Assembly (NCBI GenBank): GCA_900538355.1
Contig: UPXS01000011.1
Coordinates: 1 to 64,000, forward strand
Length of the DNA stretch: 64,000 bases
Direction: 5' to 3'
DNA from: an uncultured Veillonella sp.
Lineage (GTDB): Bacteria > Bacillota > Negativicutes > Veillonellales > Veillonellaceae
This document shows, one piece after another, positions 41,294 to 50,094 of the stretch (position 1 is the first letter of the stretch; each line of letters opens with the position of its first letter). A model generated the notes under the pieces. It ran no database searches, was not told the DNA's origin, and worked only from the letters and a program-made list of their open reading frames with translations. The translations under genes and the position numbers were made by a program.

Positions 41294-42280
41294 TTATTTA
41301 CGGCACAAGCCCATAGCTTGCTCAACTTTACGATACATTTGACTCGCTTTAGCATGAGCCTTAGCAGCACCTTCATCGAGAATAACATCGAGTTCAGGGC
41401 TTGTAATCAATTCATTGTAACGTTGTTGGATTGGCTCAAGAGTTGCCACTAAAAGATCGGCAATATCGGATTTGAATACACCATACCCTTTACCAGCATA
41501 CATTTCTTCGATAGCTTCATAGCTGTCTTTTGTGATAGCACGGTAAATGCCCATCAAGTTAGAAATGCCCGGTTTGTTTTCTTTATCGTAACGCACTGCA
41601 TTATCAGAGTCAGTTTGAGCACGTTTCAATTTTTTCACAATCAAATCTGGTGCATCCAAAAGGCGAATAGTAGCATTTTGGTTATCATCAGATTTACTCA
41701 TTTTCTTAGTTGGCTCTTGTAAGCTCATAACGCGAGCACCGCCTTCGCCTACCTTAATATCAGGTACTACGAAAGTTTCACCAAATCTACGGTTAAAACG
41801 CTCTGCCAAATTACGAGTCAACTCAAGATGTTGTTTTTGGTCCTCACCTACAGGAACATAGTTTGTACCATATAACAAGATATCTGCCGCCATCAATGGT
41901 GGGTACGTAAGCAATGCTGTAGGAATAGAGTCACCTTGCTTTTGAGACTTATCTTTATACTGAGTCATACGCTCTAATTCGCCAACATAGCTGATAGATT
42001 GCATAACCCAACCGAGTTTAACATGCTCAGGCACTTCGGATTGTACGAACAATGTTACCTTTTTAGGATCGAGGCCAACAGCTAGGTACAACGCAGCCAA
42101 ATTACGAGTATTTTGGAATAACTCTTTTGGATCTTGTGGTACAGTGATCGCATGTTGGTTAACGATACAATAATAACATTCATCAGTATCTTGATAGTCT
42201 AAGAAATTACGTAAAGCCCCCAAATAGTTACCAAGTGTTAACTCACCACTTGGTTGGATGCCGGAAAATATAACTGCCAT
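41294..42280 (-). CDS. trpS: Tryptophanyl-tRNA synthetase
   Basis: Class Ic synthetase of 328 residues. The HIGH-type motif appears as SGELTLGNYLGAL after VIFSGIQP, and KKMSKS (about residue 192) is the KMSKS loop. YVPVGEDQKQHLELTRNLAERFN is the conserved tRNA-Trp synthetase region. Length is typical of bacterial TrpRS. No T-box leader is visible in the 58 bases between glmS and trpS, which instead contain a terminator. Confidence 0.97.
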   Translation of the reverse strand: MAVIFSGIQPSGELTLGNYLGALRNFLDYQDTDECYYCIVNQHAITVPQDPKELFQNTRNLAALYLAVGLDPKKVTLFVQSEVPEHVKLGWVMQSISYVGELERMTQYKDKSQKQGDSIPTALLTYPPLMAADILLYGTNYVPVGEDQKQHLELTRNLAERFNRRFGETFVVPDIKVGEGGARVMSLQEPTKKMSKSDDNQNATIRLLDAPDLIVKKLKRAQTDSDNAVRYDKENKPGISNLMGIYRAITKDSYEAIEEMYAGKGYGVFKSDIADLLVATLEPIQQRYNELITSPELDVILDEGAAKAHAKASQMYRKVEQAMGLCRK

Positions 42281-42303
42281 AATAGTCTCCCTATATTGAA
42301 ATA

Positions 42304-42331
42304 AACCAACAGTGCCGAAGCACTGTTGGTT
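42304..42331 (-). terminator. Terminator after glmS
   Basis: AACCAACAGTGC / GCACTGTTGGTT with a CGAA loop followed by TATTTCAATAT on the minus strand, eight bases after the glmS stop. Confidence 0.78.
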
Positions 42332-42338
42332 ATATATA

Positions 42339-44171
42339 TTATTCTACGGTTACAGATTTAGCCAAGTTACGTGGTTTATCTACATCTGCGCCGCGTGTAA
42401 TCGCTGCATAGTATGCTAATAATTGCAATGGTACAACTGCAAGGATTGGAGCGATGAATTTATTTGCACGAGGAACATAGATTGTATGGTCTACGTGTTT
42501 AGATAATTCTTCGTCACCTTTCATGCCGATACCGATTACAACCGCTTCACGAGCTTTTACTTCGCGGATGTTGCTGATCATCTTATCGTATACATCCTCT
42601 TGTGTAGCCAATGCAATAACAGGTACGCCTTCTTCAATAAGAGCTAATGTACCATGTTTCAATTCGCCACCAGCATATGCTTCAGCATGGATGTAAGAAA
42701 TTTCTTTCAATTTCAAAGCACCTTCCATCGCTACTGCATAGTCGATAGCACGACCCAAGAAGAACGCATCAGATTTGAAGCCATAATGTTTAGCAAAGGC
42801 TTTCATATCTTCGTCTACTTCAAAGATTTCATGAATCAATGTAGGCAAGTTTTTAACGCCGCTAAGGATTTCTTCACCTAAAGCTGGATTCATTTTGCCA
42901 TTTAATTGACCAAGGTATACAGCGAACAACAAACCAGCTACTAATTGAGTAGTGTAAGCTTTTGTGGACGCTACGGAGATTTCAGGGCCTGCCCATGTGT
43001 ACACAGTGTTATCTGCTTCACGGGAGATACTGGAACCTACTACGTTTGTAATCGCTAAGGATTTAGCACCAAGGCGTTTAGCCTCTTTCAACGCTGCCAA
43101 TGTATCAGATGTTTCACCAGATTGGCTGATAACGATACATAATGTTTTGTCATCAGTCAATGGATTGCTGTAACGGTACTCGGATGCGATTTCCACACTT
43201 ACAGGAATGCGCGCCAAGTTTTCAATATATTGTTTTGTTACAAGACCAGCATGGTATGCTGTACCACACGCAACGATGAGGATTTTGTTGAAAGCTGCTA
43301 CATCTTCAGCAGTCCAATTCAATTCATCAAAGATAGCTGTTTTACCATCTTCAGAGATATGTGTACCGAAAGTATCGCGTACCGCTTTAGGTTGGTCATG
43401 AATTTCTTTCAACATGAAGTGTTCATAACCGCCTTTTTCTGCTGCTTCCGCATTCCAGTTAACATGGAATACTTCTTTATCAACAGGGTTGCCTTCACGG
43501 TCGAATACGGATACATTATCACGAGTTACGATAGCTAATTCACCATCGCTCAAAATGTATGTATCGCGTGTATAGTTAATGATAGCTGGAATATCGGATG
43601 CTACAAAGTTTTCGCCTTTGCCAAGACCGATAACCAATGGATTTTCTTTTTTAGTACAAATGATTTTATCTGGCTCATCAGCACAGATGATTTCAAGAGC
43701 ATACGCACCATCCACACGAGCTAGCATGCGACGTACTGTGCCTACAAAATCGCCATCGTACATATCTTCTAATAAATGAGCTACTACTTCTGTATCAGTT
43801 TCAGATTTGAAATGATACCCTTTTGCAATGAGCTCTTCTTTTAAAGGCATGTAATTTTCAATAATGCCGTTGTGTACAACAGCAAATTTACCATCTTCAG
43901 ATGCATGAGGATGGGCGTTCATATCAGATGGACGACCATGAGTAGCCCAACGAGTATGACCAATACCTATAGTCCCTTCATTAGGATCTGCTTTTACAAT
44001 CGCCTCAAGATTAGCAAGACGGCCAACCTTCTTTTGAATTTTAATAACATTTTCAGGGCCGATAACAGCAATACCTGCAGAGTCATAACCACGGTATTCT
44101 AACTTCGCCATACCGTCCAACAAGAAATCAGATGCTTGATTAAAGCCAATGTATCCTACGATACCGCACAT
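42339..44171 (-). CDS. glmS: Glutamine-fructose-6-phosphate aminotransferase
   Basis: Makes glucosamine-6-phosphate, the entry step to UDP-GlcNAc. The 610-residue protein starts MCGIVGYIG with the catalytic Cys2 of the N-terminal Ntn glutaminase, has GHTRWATHG, and two SIS domains with ACGTAYHAG, SQSGETSDTLAALKEAK and ASTKAYTTQ, ending PRNLAKSVTVE. Complete. Expression is controlled by a glmS ribozyme in its leader. GlmM, the next enzyme, is at 48573. Confidence 0.98.
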   Translation of the reverse strand: MCGIVGYIGFNQASDFLLDGMAKLEYRGYDSAGIAVIGPENVIKIQKKVGRLANLEAIVKADPNEGTIGIGHTRWATHGRPSDMNAHPHASEDGKFAVVHNGIIENYMPLKEELIAKGYHFKSETDTEVVAHLLEDMYDGDFVGTVRRMLARVDGAYALEIICADEPDKIICTKKENPLVIGLGKGENFVASDIPAIINYTRDTYILSDGELAIVTRDNVSVFDREGNPVDKEVFHVNWNAEAAEKGGYEHFMLKEIHDQPKAVRDTFGTHISEDGKTAIFDELNWTAEDVAAFNKILIVACGTAYHAGLVTKQYIENLARIPVSVEIASEYRYSNPLTDDKTLCIVISQSGETSDTLAALKEAKRLGAKSLAITNVVGSSISREADNTVYTWAGPEISVASTKAYTTQLVAGLLFAVYLGQLNGKMNPALGEEILSGVKNLPTLIHEIFEVDEDMKAFAKHYGFKSDAFFLGRAIDYAVAMEGALKLKEISYIHAEAYAGGELKHGTLALIEEGVPVIALATQEDVYDKMISNIREVKAREAVVIGIGMKGDEELSKHVDHTIYVPRANKFIAPILAVVPLQLLAYYAAITRGADVDKPRNLAKSVTVE

Positions 44172-44289
44172 AAATATATCCTCCTATAACTGGGGGCATT
44201 CTAGCCCCAGCCAACAACTAAGGCTAACAAATTACTATTCTAACTTAACGATCTAAGTTAATGTTCAAATTATGTATCAAATAGTATTT

Positions 44290-44450
44290 GAATACAATTC
44301 ATTCAGATACACTTTGTCCCCATCGTTACCAATGGGCTTTTTAATATCTGTTACGACATGAATATGCCGGAAGAGCATCCGCTGATGATTCGATTACTCT
44401 TCACCTCGTCTACCCTAACGACTGCCTTCGCGGGTACTTGCGCTATTCGC
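44290..44450 (-). ncRNA. glmS ribozyme
   Basis: Minus-strand GlcN6P-activated self-cleaving ribozyme. The cleavage site AATA|GCGC is at 44444/44443. Conserved core pieces follow in order: GTAGACGAGG, ATCAGCGGATGC, TTCCGGCATA, and the 3' pseudoknot GGGGACAAAGTGTATCTGAATGAATT near 44310. It lies about 120 bases before the glmS start, as in other Firmicutes. Confidence 0.95.
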
Positions 44451-44522
44451 CTTTACGAATTAGGGAACTCCTTTCTATAAGATACGGCAGATCTTAACAG
44501 TATACATCATATACCAATCTAT

Positions 44523-44552
44523 ATTATACGTGATAATGAATGGTGAAAGCAA
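44523..44552 (-). promoter_or_regulatory. glmS promoter
   Basis: Minus strand TTGCTT (44547-44552), 18-bp spacer, TATAAT (44523-44528), placing the start about 70 bases before the ribozyme cleavage site. The rest of 44553-44711 should hold the promoter of the divergent passenger gene, which I could not place. Confidence 0.65.
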
Positions 44553-44711
44553 GATATCCTCATCGACATATCTAAACATCACGGTTAGTATTTGTTTATA
44601 AATCCCATGTATCATTCATGCTACTTTCACCGATTATTACTATACTTCTTACAATCTTAATTTTACACAATTCGATTTTATCGCGCAATAAATATTTGGA
44701 GGTTATTATAT

Positions 44712-46094
44712 ATGACACATTCACGTAATTATAAAACTTTAAGACGTCTCATCGTTCCAGCTTTAGCGGGCGGTGCCCTTGCAGTACTCGCATTCGCCCC
44801 TACCTTTGGTGCAGAACCAGTACATTCTAATGTTCCACCACAAAGCATATCTACTCCTAAGGCTGATGTGCCTAACGCTGATATACCTAAAAATGATGTA
44901 CCTAGACCAGATGATGTAAAGACAGGCGAAATTAAGGAACCAACGCCTCATAAGGAAGCTGATCCTAGTACTTTCACAGGCACATCTGTGATTAGTGAAA
45001 ATCAAACATTAGAACATCAACGGTTCGACAATACTACAAGCGACCAAAATGCTTTCATTGGAAAAAACAAAGCCACTATCACTATCGATAGCAGCGTATT
45101 TGATAAACAGGGTAACACCACAAATGATGATAACAGTAACTTCCGCGGACAAAACGCAGTAGTGCTCGGTATCGAAGGCAGCCAAACTAGCATTAAAAAT
45201 AGTAATATCACATCTAATAGCATTGGCTCTAATGCGGTATTTGCCACTGGCGAAGGATCTGTCATTAATGTAGAAAATACAAATATTCACACAAAAGGCG
45301 ATTCCTCTCGCGGCTTAGATGCAACCTACAAAGGCACTGTAAACGGTAAAAATCTAACCATCACCACTGAAGGGGCTCACTCTGCTACGCTCGCTACAGA
45401 CCGTGGCGAAGGTACTATTACTGCAGAAGCAGCTAAGCTAACAACCTCTGGTACAGGCAGCCCTGTCATCTACTCCACTGGCAATATTACAGCTAACAAT
45501 GTCAACGGTGTAGCTAACAAGAGTGAAATTGGCGTCGTAGAAGGCAAAAACTCTATTACCCTTACAAACTCTAATGTAACAGGCTACCACGATAATGGAT
45601 TCATGCTATACCAAAGCTTCTCCGGTGATGCTGAAAGCGGTATTGCTCGTTTAAAAGCGGAAAATAACACGCTCACAACTCATGGTACAGGTGCATTCAT
45701 CTATATAAACAACACCACTGCAGAAGTAGACCTTACAGGCAATACAATTGTAATGCCGAATACAACTACACTGGTAAAAGCAGCAGCTGACTCCCGCTGG
45801 GGCAAAGATGGTGAAAACGGTGGGCACCTCACACTCCGCGCATCCAACCAAGAACTTAACGGTAACATCGTAGCCGACTCCATCAGCACTATCGCACTAG
45901 ACATGACTAATGGATCTAGCCTCGTAGGCGCTGTAAACACAGACAACACAGCTAAAGAAATTACGGTAAAACTCAGCAAAGACTCTACCTGGACACTCAC
46001 TGGCGACAGCTATGTAAAATCCTTGAATAATGAAGACACAACAGGTAGTAACATTCACTTGAATGGATACAAACTCGTTGTAGCTGATAAATAA
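44712..46094 (+). CDS. Secreted beta-helix protein, autotransporter passenger-like, without barrel
   Basis: The 460-residue protein begins with an extended signal peptide (RRLIVPALAGGALAVLAFAPTFGAE), then a Pro-rich spacer with repeated ADVPNADIPKNDVP pattern (about 45-75), then a pectin-lyase-like parallel beta helix made of short Asn/Thr/Gly-rich rungs (about 90-440), for example TSIKNSNITSNSIGSNAVFATGEGSVINVENTNI. It ends with STWTLTGDSYVKSLN and LNGYKLVVADK, which resembles the junction of autotransporter passengers, yet no C-terminal 12-strand beta barrel follows: a stop and a terminator come at once. It may be a truncated adhesin or a secreted variant. AATATTTGGAGG precedes the ATG. Confidence 0.8.
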   Translation: MTHSRNYKTLRRLIVPALAGGALAVLAFAPTFGAEPVHSNVPPQSISTPKADVPNADIPKNDVPRPDDVKTGEIKEPTPHKEADPSTFTGTSVISENQTLEHQRFDNTTSDQNAFIGKNKATITIDSSVFDKQGNTTNDDNSNFRGQNAVVLGIEGSQTSIKNSNITSNSIGSNAVFATGEGSVINVENTNIHTKGDSSRGLDATYKGTVNGKNLTITTEGAHSATLATDRGEGTITAEAAKLTTSGTGSPVIYSTGNITANNVNGVANKSEIGVVEGKNSITLTNSNVTGYHDNGFMLYQSFSGDAESGIARLKAENNTLTTHGTGAFIYINNTTAEVDLTGNTIVMPNTTTLVKAAADSRWGKDGENGGHLTLRASNQELNGNIVADSISTIALDMTNGSSLVGAVNTDNTAKEITVKLSKDSTWTLTGDSYVKSLNNEDTTGSNIHLNGYKLVVADK

Positions 46095-46098
46095 TGAC

Positions 46099-46142
46099 AA
46101 AAGCACTACTCTGAATAATTACAATTCAAAGTAGTGCTTTTT
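46099..46142 (+). terminator. Terminator after the passenger-like gene
   Basis: AAAAGCACTACT / AGTAGTGCTTTT with inner TGAAT/ATTCA pairing followed by TTTTAATTC. Confidence 0.85.
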
Positions 46143-46210
46143 TTAATTCAAATCTCATAACAGTTCACATACATAAATCATTTTTGATGTATCTTACCGA
46201 AATACAAGTA

Positions 46211-47323
46211 TCAAAAGTTATGAAATAAACAGTCTATTAAGTAGCATCCATATATAGGACATAATTTTAATGCAACTACAGGCTTGTAGTTTTCATTCTT
46301 AATCTTATGTACCACGGTACTTAAAGCTTCTAAATCATCCTCCCAGCTTTTGATATAACTTTGCTTTTCCTCTTCACTATCAAAGTCTTCAACCGCTTTT
46401 ACGTCTTTAATACATTCTAGTAGTTCTGTTCGTTGTTTATCTACTTCACAATAGAACCGATCATGTTGATTTGTAGTCCAGAGACCAAAGTAAAAAGGAT
46501 CACCACTCAAATCACAATCCTCTTCAGCCTTTTCACATTCCTCTAAGAATAGTTCATATTCGCCTAAAACATAATAAGCATTAAAGACTTCAAAATCATA
46601 AATATCATCGTTACTTAGATAATATGCTACATCTGGGCCAAGCTTAATTTGCTTCAAACGATCAAGAGCTTGCTTGTTATTTCCTAAATATACATCACAA
46701 TAAGCTACACAAAGTAATAAACGCATTCTATTTGGATATTTTGCTAACAACTGCTCAAAAACTGTCTTTGCTTTCTCATATTCTTTAAGCTCAAATAAAC
46801 ACACTGCATAACCAAAGCTTATTTCATAATCGTTAGATACACTTTTTCCCTTTTCAAAGGCATGTAAGCCTTTAGTCAAAGCCTCTATTGACCCATTATC
46901 TTCATAAGACGAGAAATGATATAATCCCAAACCTCTATAGGACTCTACATATGGAGAATTAAGCTTTATAGCTACCGATAGATAATCATATTCTTTTATA
47001 TGTCTCTCATCGTTATAATAAAAAGCTAAATTAGTGTAAACTCTTGCTTTATCCGTATCACTTAGTTCATCACTATAACTTTCAAGGAAATCCTCCAATA
47101 GGTGTATTGAATTTTCCTCATGCCGCAATACCTGTTCAACAGTTGCTAAAGCATAGACCACATCTACATCACTAGGATGCGCCTGCATCAAATCACGTAA
47201 GTAAGATCCAAAACGCTCTGCATATTGCATTAATACATTATAATCACTAAATATAGACGAATTATATGTAGCTTCATATTCTGCTTTAAGATTTTCCCAA
47301 TACTCTTTTATAGCAAGCTTCAT
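46211..47323 (-). CDS. Tetratricopeptide-like repeat protein
   Basis: Soluble 370-residue helical protein without signal peptide. Helix pairs with TPR spacing are visible around 55-230, for example VYALATVEQVLRHEENSIHLLEDFLE, ARVYTNLAFYYNDERHIKEYDYLSVAIKLN, YEISFGYAVCLFELKEYEKAKTVFEQLLAKYPNRMRLLLCVAY and AYYVLGEYELFLEECEKAEE. The C-terminal 80 residues (charged, then CPIYGCYLIDCLF) are unassigned. Base composition is more AT-rich than the surrounding biosynthetic genes, which may mean recent acquisition. No functional neighbour; it could be a scaffold or part of an adhesin or defence system. Function unknown. Confidence 0.7.
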   Translation of the reverse strand: MKLAIKEYWENLKAEYEATYNSSIFSDYNVLMQYAERFGSYLRDLMQAHPSDVDVVYALATVEQVLRHEENSIHLLEDFLESYSDELSDTDKARVYTNLAFYYNDERHIKEYDYLSVAIKLNSPYVESYRGLGLYHFSSYEDNGSIEALTKGLHAFEKGKSVSNDYEISFGYAVCLFELKEYEKAKTVFEQLLAKYPNRMRLLLCVAYCDVYLGNNKQALDRLKQIKLGPDVAYYLSNDDIYDFEVFNAYYVLGEYELFLEECEKAEEDCDLSGDPFYFGLWTTNQHDRFYCEVDKQRTELLECIKDVKAVEDFDSEEEKQSYIKSWEDDLEALSTVVHKIKNENYKPVVALKLCPIYGCYLIDCLFHNF

Positions 47324-47478
47324 ATTACACCTTTTCTATCTAATACATTTCAGACTATATGGCTATAATAACACAAATTACTTCCTATATACGTGCCTAT
47401 AGTAACTCCTCTCATATCAATTCAAACCATGCTAAAAGATTTCCTTTAGTCTCTAACTAGTTCTAATTGCATATAAAC

Positions 47479-47528
47479 AACCCTCTATTAGATATTCTAA
47501 AAATAAATAAAATATCTAATAGAGGGTT
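47479..47528 (-). terminator. Terminator after the racemase gene
   Basis: An 18-bp perfect inverted repeat (AACCCTCTATTAGATATT and its complement) with a 14-base AT-rich loop lies 25 bases past the stop. The rest of the gap 47324-47552 is AT-rich and empty. Confidence 0.7.
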
Positions 47529-47552
47529 ATTTTACTAAAACTAAAGACTATA

Positions 47553-48248
47553 TTATTTTTTATCAATAGAAATCAACGCCGCATTTTTTGCATGTATCAA
47601 TGTAGTATCAAATAACGGTATATCCGTATCATCCTGTTTAACAAGCAGCCCAATTTCAGTACAGCCTAAAATAACACCTTGTACACCAGATTTTACCAAA
47701 TCACCAATAATATCTAAGTATTGTTGTTTAGATTCATTAGAAATAACACCTAAACACAGTTCATTGTATATAATATCATTCACAAGTTCGACTTGATCTT
47801 CGTTAGGGATAACAACATGAATCCCCCGATTTTCCAAGATACATTTATAAAAATCTTGTTGCATTGTGTACTTGGTACCAAGTAGACCGACTTTTGTGAT
47901 ACCTGATTTTTCCAACTCTACCGCAGTCATTTCTGCAATATGCAGAATGGGAATGTGTATATGCTTTTTTATTTCATCCGCCACTTTATGCATTGTATTC
48001 GTGCATATAACAATATAATCAGCGCCGGCCTTTTCAAGAGATTGAGCCGCATCGGATAAAATTTCAGCGCTTCTATCCCAATCACCATTTGCCTGGCACT
48101 TTTCTATTTCTTCAAAATCAACGCTATATAAAATACATTTTGCCGAATGTAAGCCGCCCAAAACTTGCTTAATAGTTTCATTCAATACCTGGTAATATGT
48201 AATCGTGCTTTCCCAGCTCATTCCCCCAATTAAACCTATTGTTTTAAT
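47553..48248 (-). CDS. Aspartate/glutamate racemase family protein with AUU start
   Basis: PLP-independent amino acid racemase of 231 residues if translation begins at the ATT at 48246-48248. Catalytic cysteines are in VICTNTMHKVADEI (about C83) and LGCTEIGLLV (about C196). The in-frame codons upstream of the first ATG (48221) encode KTIGLIGG, completing the conserved N terminus KTIGLIGGMSWEST that family members start with directly after Met. A strong AAGGGGGT site is seven bases before that ATT, and no ATG, GTG or TTG lies between the upstream stop (48261) and it. So it either uses the rare AUU start or is impaired by loss of ATG. A small leader ORF ends four bases upstream. Confidence 0.82.
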   Translation of the reverse strand: MKTIGLIGGMSWESTITYYQVLNETIKQVLGGLHSAKCILYSVDFEEIEKCQANGDWDRSAEILSDAAQSLEKAGADYIVICTNTMHKVADEIKKHIHIPILHIAEMTAVELEKSGITKVGLLGTKYTMQQDFYKCILENRGIHVVIPNEDQVELVNDIIYNELCLGVISNESKQQYLDIIGDLVKSGVQGVILGCTEIGLLVKQDDTDIPLFDTTLIHAKNAALISIDKK

Positions 48249-48252
48249 AATA

Positions 48253-48327
48253 TTACCCCCTTAGATTAAAATATCCCAAAGCAAAAAGATAATTCATTAA
48301 GATTATTCTAATTGATATATCACTCAT
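48253..48327 (-). CDS. 24-residue leader peptide ORF
   Basis: A short frame beginning MSDISIRIILMNYLFALGYF, with a perfect AGGAGG seven bases before its ATG, ends with a TAA that overlaps the racemase Shine-Dalgarno region and lies four bases before the ATT start. Its ribosome binding site sits at the foot of the long hairpin 48338-48394. It could couple translation to the racemase. No homologue is known to me. Confidence 0.5.
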   Translation of the reverse strand: MSDISIRIILMNYLFALGYFNLRG

Positions 48328-48337
48328 ATCTAAGCCT

Positions 48338-48394
48338 CCTATATATGTTCCTGCAGCGACTTCAGGTAGGACGGAGCAAAGGGACATATATAGG
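48338..48394 (-). repeat. Long inverted repeat upstream of the racemase leader ORF
   Basis: CCTATATATGTTCC and GGGACATATATAGG are 14-base arms with one mismatch around a loop that has its own CCTG...CAGG pairing. Its right end shares CGGAGCAAAGGGA with a similar sequence CGGAACAAAGTGA at 48513-48525, so the two look like diverged copies of one small repeat. Confidence 0.55.
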
Positions 48395-48468
48395 TGGGTA
48401 TACTTTTAATATGAAATTGTAGAATGGATTCACTATTATTAAAATCCATTAGTTTAATCTTGGTAGAG

Positions 48469-48567
48469 ATGGTTCCTCGCTGTGGATTTTACTTCGCAAA
48501 ATCTTACGCTCGGAACAAAGTGATGTGTGGGCTTCATCGTCGCAAGCTCCTCTGCTGCCTCACACCC
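48469..48567 (-). repeat. Nested hairpin region after glmM
   Basis: GTTCC...GGAAC encloses GATTTT-7-AAAATC, and next to it GTGTG...CACAC encloses GCTT-9-AAGC. Both have long internal loops and GCGA/TCGC-bearing terminal loops. They occupy the 3' flank of glmM where a terminator would be expected, but there is no T-run. Function unknown; a small intergenic repeat family is likely. Confidence 0.45.
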
Positions 48568-48572
48568 TACTT

Positions 48573-49925
48573 TTATTCTGCCAACCCTTGTTCTCTACCG
48601 ATAATATCAGCGATTTCTTGGCATAGGGATTGTAATGCTTCTTGGTCTGGACCTTCAGCCATTACGCGGATAAGTGGTTCTGTACCAGATGCACGTACTA
48701 GAACGCGACCTTCATCACCAAGTTCACCTTCAGCTGTTACAATAGCAGCTTTAATAAGATCATTATCTTCCCAGCCTGTTTTTGTAGCAACGCGAACGTT
48801 GACTAATACTTGTGGGTATTTCGTCATGATGCTAGCAAGTTCAGAAAGCGGTTGATTTTTTTCTTTCATAAGGGCCGCTACTTGCACAGCTGTTAACATA
48901 CCGTCACCAGTTGTATTGTGATCTAAGAAGATTACGTGACCAGATTGTTCGCCACCAACGGAGAGGTCATGTTCACGCATATATTCCAATACATAGCGGT
49001 CACCAACTGCAGTAGACACAGTTTTCATACCAAGTTCTTCGGCTGCTTTATGGAAACCAATATTACTCATAACAGTACCAACTACTGTATCGCCTTTTAG
49101 CTTGCCTTCTTCTTTTAATTTAAGGGCACACAATAACATAATTTGGTCGCCATCGAGAACTTGGCCTTTTTCGTCAACCAATAAGCAACGGTCAGCATCA
49201 CCATCGTTAGCGATACCAAGGTCTGCATTATGTTGTTGTACAGCTACTTGCAAGCCTTCAATATGTGTAGATCCACAGTGATGGTTGATATTCAAGCCAT
49301 CTGGATTAACGTTAATGTTGATCACTTTAGCGCCAAGGCCAGACAAGATTTCAGGGCCTACGCTAGAAGCAGCACCGTTCGCACCATCATAAACGATTGT
49401 CAAACCTTCGAGGGATGTATCGATTGTGTGGCGAACAAAGTGTGCATAGAAATGAGCCAAGTTACTATTGTACTCAATTGTACCGATGCCATCACCAGTA
49501 GGACGTGCCAATTCATTGTCCGCACTTTGACGAACATATTTTTCTAATTCATCTTCTACTTCATCTGGCAATTTATAGCCATTGCCATCAAAGAATTTAA
49601 TGCCATTATCTGGATATGGATTGTGAGATGCAGAAATAACAGCACCCGCATCAAAACCTTGTTGATGTACGAGGTACGCTACTGCTGGAGTTGGGATAAC
49701 TCCGGCAATGACAACATTACCACCAACAGAGCAGATGCCTGCTGCTAACGCACTTTCAAGCATGGAGCCAGAAATACGCGTATCGCGGCCGATCAAGAAT
49801 GTAGGATGATTTTTTTCCTTGCCAAAATATGTAGCCGCAGCACGGCCTAAATGATAGGCTAATTCAGGTGTTAAAAATTCATTAACAACACCACGTACAC
49901 CATCTGTACCAAATAAACGAGCCAT
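48573..49925 (-). CDS. glmM: Phosphoglucosamine mutase
   Basis: Converts glucosamine-6-P to glucosamine-1-P for UDP-GlcNAc. The 450-residue protein has RLFGTDGVRGVVNEFLTPELAYHLGRA, the phosphoserine loop GAVISASHNPYPDNGIKFF (Ser near 102), the metal loop IANDGDADRCLLVDEKG and the sugar loop GGEQSGHVIFLDHNTTGDG, and ends with the phosphate-binding RASGTEPLIRVMAEG. Complete. It belongs to the cdaA-cdaR-glmM cluster, here interrupted by an FAD-protein gene. AGAGGAGGATAATT precedes the ATG. Confidence 0.98.
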   Translation of the reverse strand: MARLFGTDGVRGVVNEFLTPELAYHLGRAAATYFGKEKNHPTFLIGRDTRISGSMLESALAAGICSVGGNVVIAGVIPTPAVAYLVHQQGFDAGAVISASHNPYPDNGIKFFDGNGYKLPDEVEDELEKYVRQSADNELARPTGDGIGTIEYNSNLAHFYAHFVRHTIDTSLEGLTIVYDGANGAASSVGPEILSGLGAKVININVNPDGLNINHHCGSTHIEGLQVAVQQHNADLGIANDGDADRCLLVDEKGQVLDGDQIMLLCALKLKEEGKLKGDTVVGTVMSNIGFHKAAEELGMKTVSTAVGDRYVLEYMREHDLSVGGEQSGHVIFLDHNTTGDGMLTAVQVAALMKEKNQPLSELASIMTKYPQVLVNVRVATKTGWEDNDLIKAAIVTAEGELGDEGRVLVRASGTEPLIRVMAEGPDQEALQSLCQEIADIIGREQGLAE

Positions 49926-50094
49926 AATTATCCTCCTCTAGGGATTGTGAAAGTCACAAGTCCTCATATATTCACTGTTGTGTATTATATCACAATATAT
50001 ACACTACATATATAGATACTATACAGATATATTATTTTACAGTATCAATATGAACCTATACTGTAGTTTACCTTACAGTATATTCTACTACCAA

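Noticed and set aside
42281..42338. T-box leader for trpS
   Set aside because: Only 58 bases, occupied by the glmS terminator; no specifier loop or TGG-N box.
48424..48855. Plus-strand ORF of 143 codons
   Set aside because: It mostly overlaps the 3' half of glmM on the other strand, has no ribosome binding site and its product has a composition typical of an antisense frame.
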